Below, in pieces: positions 61,387-64,000 of a stretch of DNA of 64,000 bases. Location of the stretch: assembly GCF_008801605.1 (NCBI RefSeq), contig NZ_VZPJ01000011.1, forward strand, positions 165,863-229,862, written 5' to 3'. The notes beneath the pieces were generated by a model that ran no database searches, was not told where the DNA came from, and saw only the letters and a program-made list of their open reading frames with translations. A program made the translations under genes and the position numbers. The DNA is from Pseudomonas brassicacearum subsp. brassicacearum. Lineage in GTDB: Bacteria; Pseudomonadota; Gammaproteobacteria; Pseudomonadales; Pseudomonadaceae. Numbering within the stretch: position 1 is the stretch's first letter; each line of letters begins with the position of its first letter.

Positions 61387-64000
61387 ATGAGCAGTGTTAT
61401 TGCCGTTGTCAAAAGCATTGTTGGTCAGGTTTTCGTCGTATCCCCAGAGGGCATCCGGCGCGTACTCATTGAAGGCGATCGCCTGTACACGGGCGATCAG
61501 TTGGACACTGGCCCTTCTGGCGCCGTCACATTGGATCTGGCCGATGGCCGCACCCTGGACCTGGGCCGCGACACCCAGTGGAGCGCCAATGCCCCGGACT
61601 CCTCCACCGACCTGGCACAAGCCACTGCCCAGGCCGCGCCGTCGGTAGAAGAGCTGCAACAAGCCATCGCCGCGGGTGTCGATCCGACGACCGCCCTGGA
61701 AGCCACCGCCGCCGGCGCCACTGCCGCAGGTACGGGCGGCGCCGCCGGTGGCGGCCACAGCTTTGTGGTGTTGGATGCCACCGCTGGTAGCGTCGACCCT
61801 ACTGTCGGTTTCCCAACTGAAGGTCTCGCTGCGGCGGCTGCCACCGATAACAACACCCTGGGTGGCGATACTACGGATACGACCGCCAACGCTGTCCTCA
61901 ATGCGACGATGACCCTGAGCGCCACGCCGACCCTGACCGAAGCCGGCGGCGTGCTGGTCTACACCGCGACCGTGACCCAGGCCCCGCAAACCGCCTTGAC
62001 CGTGACCTTGTCCAACGGCGCGGTCATCGTGATCCCGGCGGGTCAGCTGACCGGTAGCGTCAACGTTCCACTCGCGCCGAATGACACGGTCTACAACGAC
62101 CCAAGCCAGATCAGCGTGACCGTCACTGGCACCACCGGTGGCACTGGCATTGCCGTGACCGTGCCCACCACGCCGGCCGTGACCCAGATCACCGACACCA
62201 TCGACACCACCACCGTCACCCTGAGCGCGGGCAATACCGTCACCGAAGGCGGCCAGATCACCTACACCGCCACCCTGACCAACCCGGCTCAAACTCCGGT
62301 GACCGTGACCTTGAGCAATGGCTCGGTCATCACCATCGCCGCCGGCCAGACTACCGGCACCGTTAACGTCGATACTCCGGCTAATGACGTCTACAACAAC
62401 GGCAGCACGGTCAGCACCACCATTACCGGTGCGACCGGTGGCAACTTCGAAAACCTGGTCCCGAGCACGACGCCTGCGGTTACTACGATTACCGATTCGG
62501 TGGACACCACTGGCCTGACCCTGACCGCCAGCAATACCATCACCGAAGGCGGCCAGATTACCTACACCGCTACCCTGACCAACCCGGCCCAGACCCCGGT
62601 GACGGTAACCTTGAGCAACGGCTCGGTCATCACCATCGCCGCCGGCCAGACCTCTGGCACCGTTAATGTCGAGACGCCGGCTAATGACGTCTACAACAAC
62701 GGCAGCACCGTCAGCACCACCATTACCGGTGCGACAGGTGGCAACTTCGAAAACCTGGTGCCGAGCACGACGCCTGCGGTCACCACAATTACCGATTCGG
62801 TGGACAGCACTGGCCTGACCCTGACCGCCAGCAACACCATCACCGAAGGCGGTTCGATTGTTTACACCGCCACCCTGACCAACCCGGCCCAGACTCCGGT
62901 GACCGTGACCCTGAGCAACGGCTCGGTCATCACCATCGCCGCCGGCCAGACCACTGGCACCGTTAACGTCGAGACGCCAGCTAATGACGTCTATAACAAC
63001 GGCAGCACGGTCAGCACCACCATTACCGGTGCGACCGGTGGCAACTTCGAAAACCTGGTGCCGAGCACGGCGCCTGCAGTCACCACGATTACCGATTCGG
63101 CGGATACCACTGGCCTGACTCTGACGGCCAGCAACACCATCACCGAAGGCGGCCAGATTACCTACACCGCCACCCTGACCAACCCGGCCCAGACTCCGGT
63201 GACCGTGACCCTGAGCAACGGCTCGGTCATCACCATCGCCGCCGGCCAGACTACCGGGACCGTCAACGTCGAGACGCCGGCTAATGACGTCTACAACAAC
63301 GGCAGCACGGTCAGCACCACCATTACCGGTGCGACCGGTGGCAACTTCGAAAATCTGGTGCCGAGCACGACGCCTGCGGTTACTACGATTACCGATTCGG
63401 TGGACACCACCGGCCTGACCCTGACCGCCAGCAACACCATCACCGAAGGCGGCCAGATTACCTACACCGCCACCCTGACCAACCCGGCCCAGACTCCGGT
63501 GACCGTGACCCTGAGCAACGGCTCGGTCATCACCATCGCCGCCGGCCAGACCACTGGCACCGTTAACGTCGAGACGCCAGCTAATGACGTCTATAACAAC
63601 GGCAGCACGGTCAGCACTACGATCACCGGCGCAACCGGCGGCAACTTCGAAAATCTGGTGCCGAGCACGACGCCTGCGGTCACCACGATTACCGATTCGG
63701 TGGACAGCACTGGCCTGACCCTGACCGCCAGCGACACCATCACCGAAGGCGGTTCGATTGTTTACACCGCGACGCTGACCAACCCGGCCCAGACCCCGGT
63801 GACGGTGACCTTGAGCAACGGCTCGGTCATTACCATCGCTGCTGGCCAGACTACCGGGACCGTCAACGTCGAGACGCCAGCCAATGACGTCTATAACAAC
63901 GGCAGCACGGTCAGCACCACCATTACCGGTGCGACCGGTGGCAACTTCGAAAACCTGGTGCCGAGCACGGCGCCTGCAGTCACCACGATTACCGATTCGG
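61387..64000 (+). CDS. lapA: Giant adhesin LapA, N-terminal part (partial)
   Basis: Open from ATG 61387 to the right edge (871 codons and one base). The N-terminus MSSVIAVVKSIVGQVFVVSP and DRLYTGDQLDTGPSGAVTLD form the retention module that holds LapA in LapE. The LapG protease site TAAG is at residues 107-110, with a second TAAG at 112-115. From about residue 170 the protein consists of Ig-like repeats of 100 residues (TLTASNTITEGGQITYTATL, PANDVYNNGSTVSTTITGAT). It is secreted by LapEBC and anchors cells during biofilm formation; c-di-GMP acts through LapD/LapG, which are not in the window. Confidence 0.95.
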   Translation, partial: MSSVIAVVKSIVGQVFVVSPEGIRRVLIEGDRLYTGDQLDTGPSGAVTLDLADGRTLDLGRDTQWSANAPDSSTDLAQATAQAAPSVEELQQAIAAGVDPTTALEATAAGATAAGTGGAAGGGHSFVVLDATAGSVDPTVGFPTEGLAAAAATDNNTLGGDTTDTTANAVLNATMTLSATPTLTEAGGVLVYTATVTQAPQTALTVTLSNGAVIVIPAGQLTGSVNVPLAPNDTVYNDPSQISVTVTGTTGGTGIAVTVPTTPAVTQITDTIDTTTVTLSAGNTVTEGGQITYTATLTNPAQTPVTVTLSNGSVITIAAGQTTGTVNVDTPANDVYNNGSTVSTTITGATGGNFENLVPSTTPAVTTITDSVDTTGLTLTASNTITEGGQITYTATLTNPAQTPVTVTLSNGSVITIAAGQTSGTVNVETPANDVYNNGSTVSTTITGATGGNFENLVPSTTPAVTTITDSVDSTGLTLTASNTITEGGSIVYTATLTNPAQTPVTVTLSNGSVITIAAGQTTGTVNVETPANDVYNNGSTVSTTITGATGGNFENLVPSTAPAVTTITDSADTTGLTLTASNTITEGGQITYTATLTNPAQTPVTVTLSNGSVITIAAGQTTGTVNVETPANDVYNNGSTVSTTITGATGGNFENLVPSTTPAVTTITDSVDTTGLTLTASNTITEGGQITYTATLTNPAQTPVTVTLSNGSVITIAAGQTTGTVNVETPANDVYNNGSTVSTTITGATGGNFENLVPSTTPAVTTITDSVDSTGLTLTASDTITEGGSIVYTATLTNPAQTPVTVTLSNGSVITIAAGQTTGTVNVETPANDVYNNGSTVSTTITGATGGNFENLVPSTAPAVTTITDS
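62191..63990 (+). repeat. 300-bp tandem repeats of lapA
   Basis: Six consecutive 300-bp units (62191, 62491, 62791, 63091, 63391, 63691) are almost identical at the nucleotide level, continuing past the edge. A more diverged unit precedes them (61891-62190). The differences are single substitutions, some recurring in non-adjacent units, which points to recombination among units. Confidence 0.95.

Overview
The window is high-GC chromosomal DNA from a Pseudomonas, most likely of the P. fluorescens group. The evidence is the conserved block ilvA(end)-HAD phosphatase-rppH-ptsP-NRDE-TauE-lgt-thyA, a CadR/CadA cadmium module with its operator, a TriABC-type efflux operon with two adaptor genes, a Lap adhesin locus, and many short palindromes built on GTGGGAGC-n-GCTCCCAC, which are the REP/REPIN elements of this group.

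Layout. 1-8.0 kb is core metabolism and envelope: threonine deaminase tail, RNA pyrophosphohydrolase, nitrogen-PTS enzyme I, lipoprotein diacylglyceryl transferase and thymidylate synthase. 8.2-10.9 kb is metal resistance (cadR/cadA). 10.9-11.3 kb is a 69-bp tandem array of REP-like palindromes. 11.3-16.5 kb is a triABC-like RND pump, followed by an AAA ATPase and a MetQ-like binding protein. 19.1-24.8 kb is accessory: an Rhs protein with a variable C-terminal tail, and its unknown upstream partner. 25.0-28.5 kb holds a sigma-54 activator-like protein with an RBBP9-type hydrolase, a DUF2789 gene and an NfeD/slipin pair.

28.6-46.2 kb is the most unusual region. One apparent operon encodes a sulfotransferase, a 2412-residue adhesin (LEPR motif, DUF4347, 16 Ig-like repeats), a TolC-like outer-membrane protein, an Asp/Asn beta-hydroxylase and a second sulfotransferase. 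Next to it are a divergent tail-collar/DUF6916 pair and a second operon encoding HlyD, GAF-HlyD, a PqqD-like/M50-protease/HlyD fusion and an acetyltransferase. No ABC ATPase is present. I infer a dedicated export and modification system for the giant adhesin that is distinct from the classical type I system further right.

46.4-50.8 kb is a three-gene operon that includes an unusual fusion of an alpha/beta-hydrolase fold lacking its serine with a dikinase-like phosphotransferase. 51.1-51.4 kb looks like a structured RNA leader in front of a DUF6124 gene. 52.0-55.7 kb is a sulfonate-type ABC transporter with a TauD-family dioxygenase; a motif upstream of it is shared with the sigma-54 locus and suggests common control by sulfur supply. 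56.1-64 kb is the Lap system: lapE-lapB-lapC on the minus strand and, divergently, lapA, which runs off the right edge inside nearly identical 300-bp repeats. The strain therefore has two giant-adhesin systems about 16 kb apart, with different predicted secretion routes.
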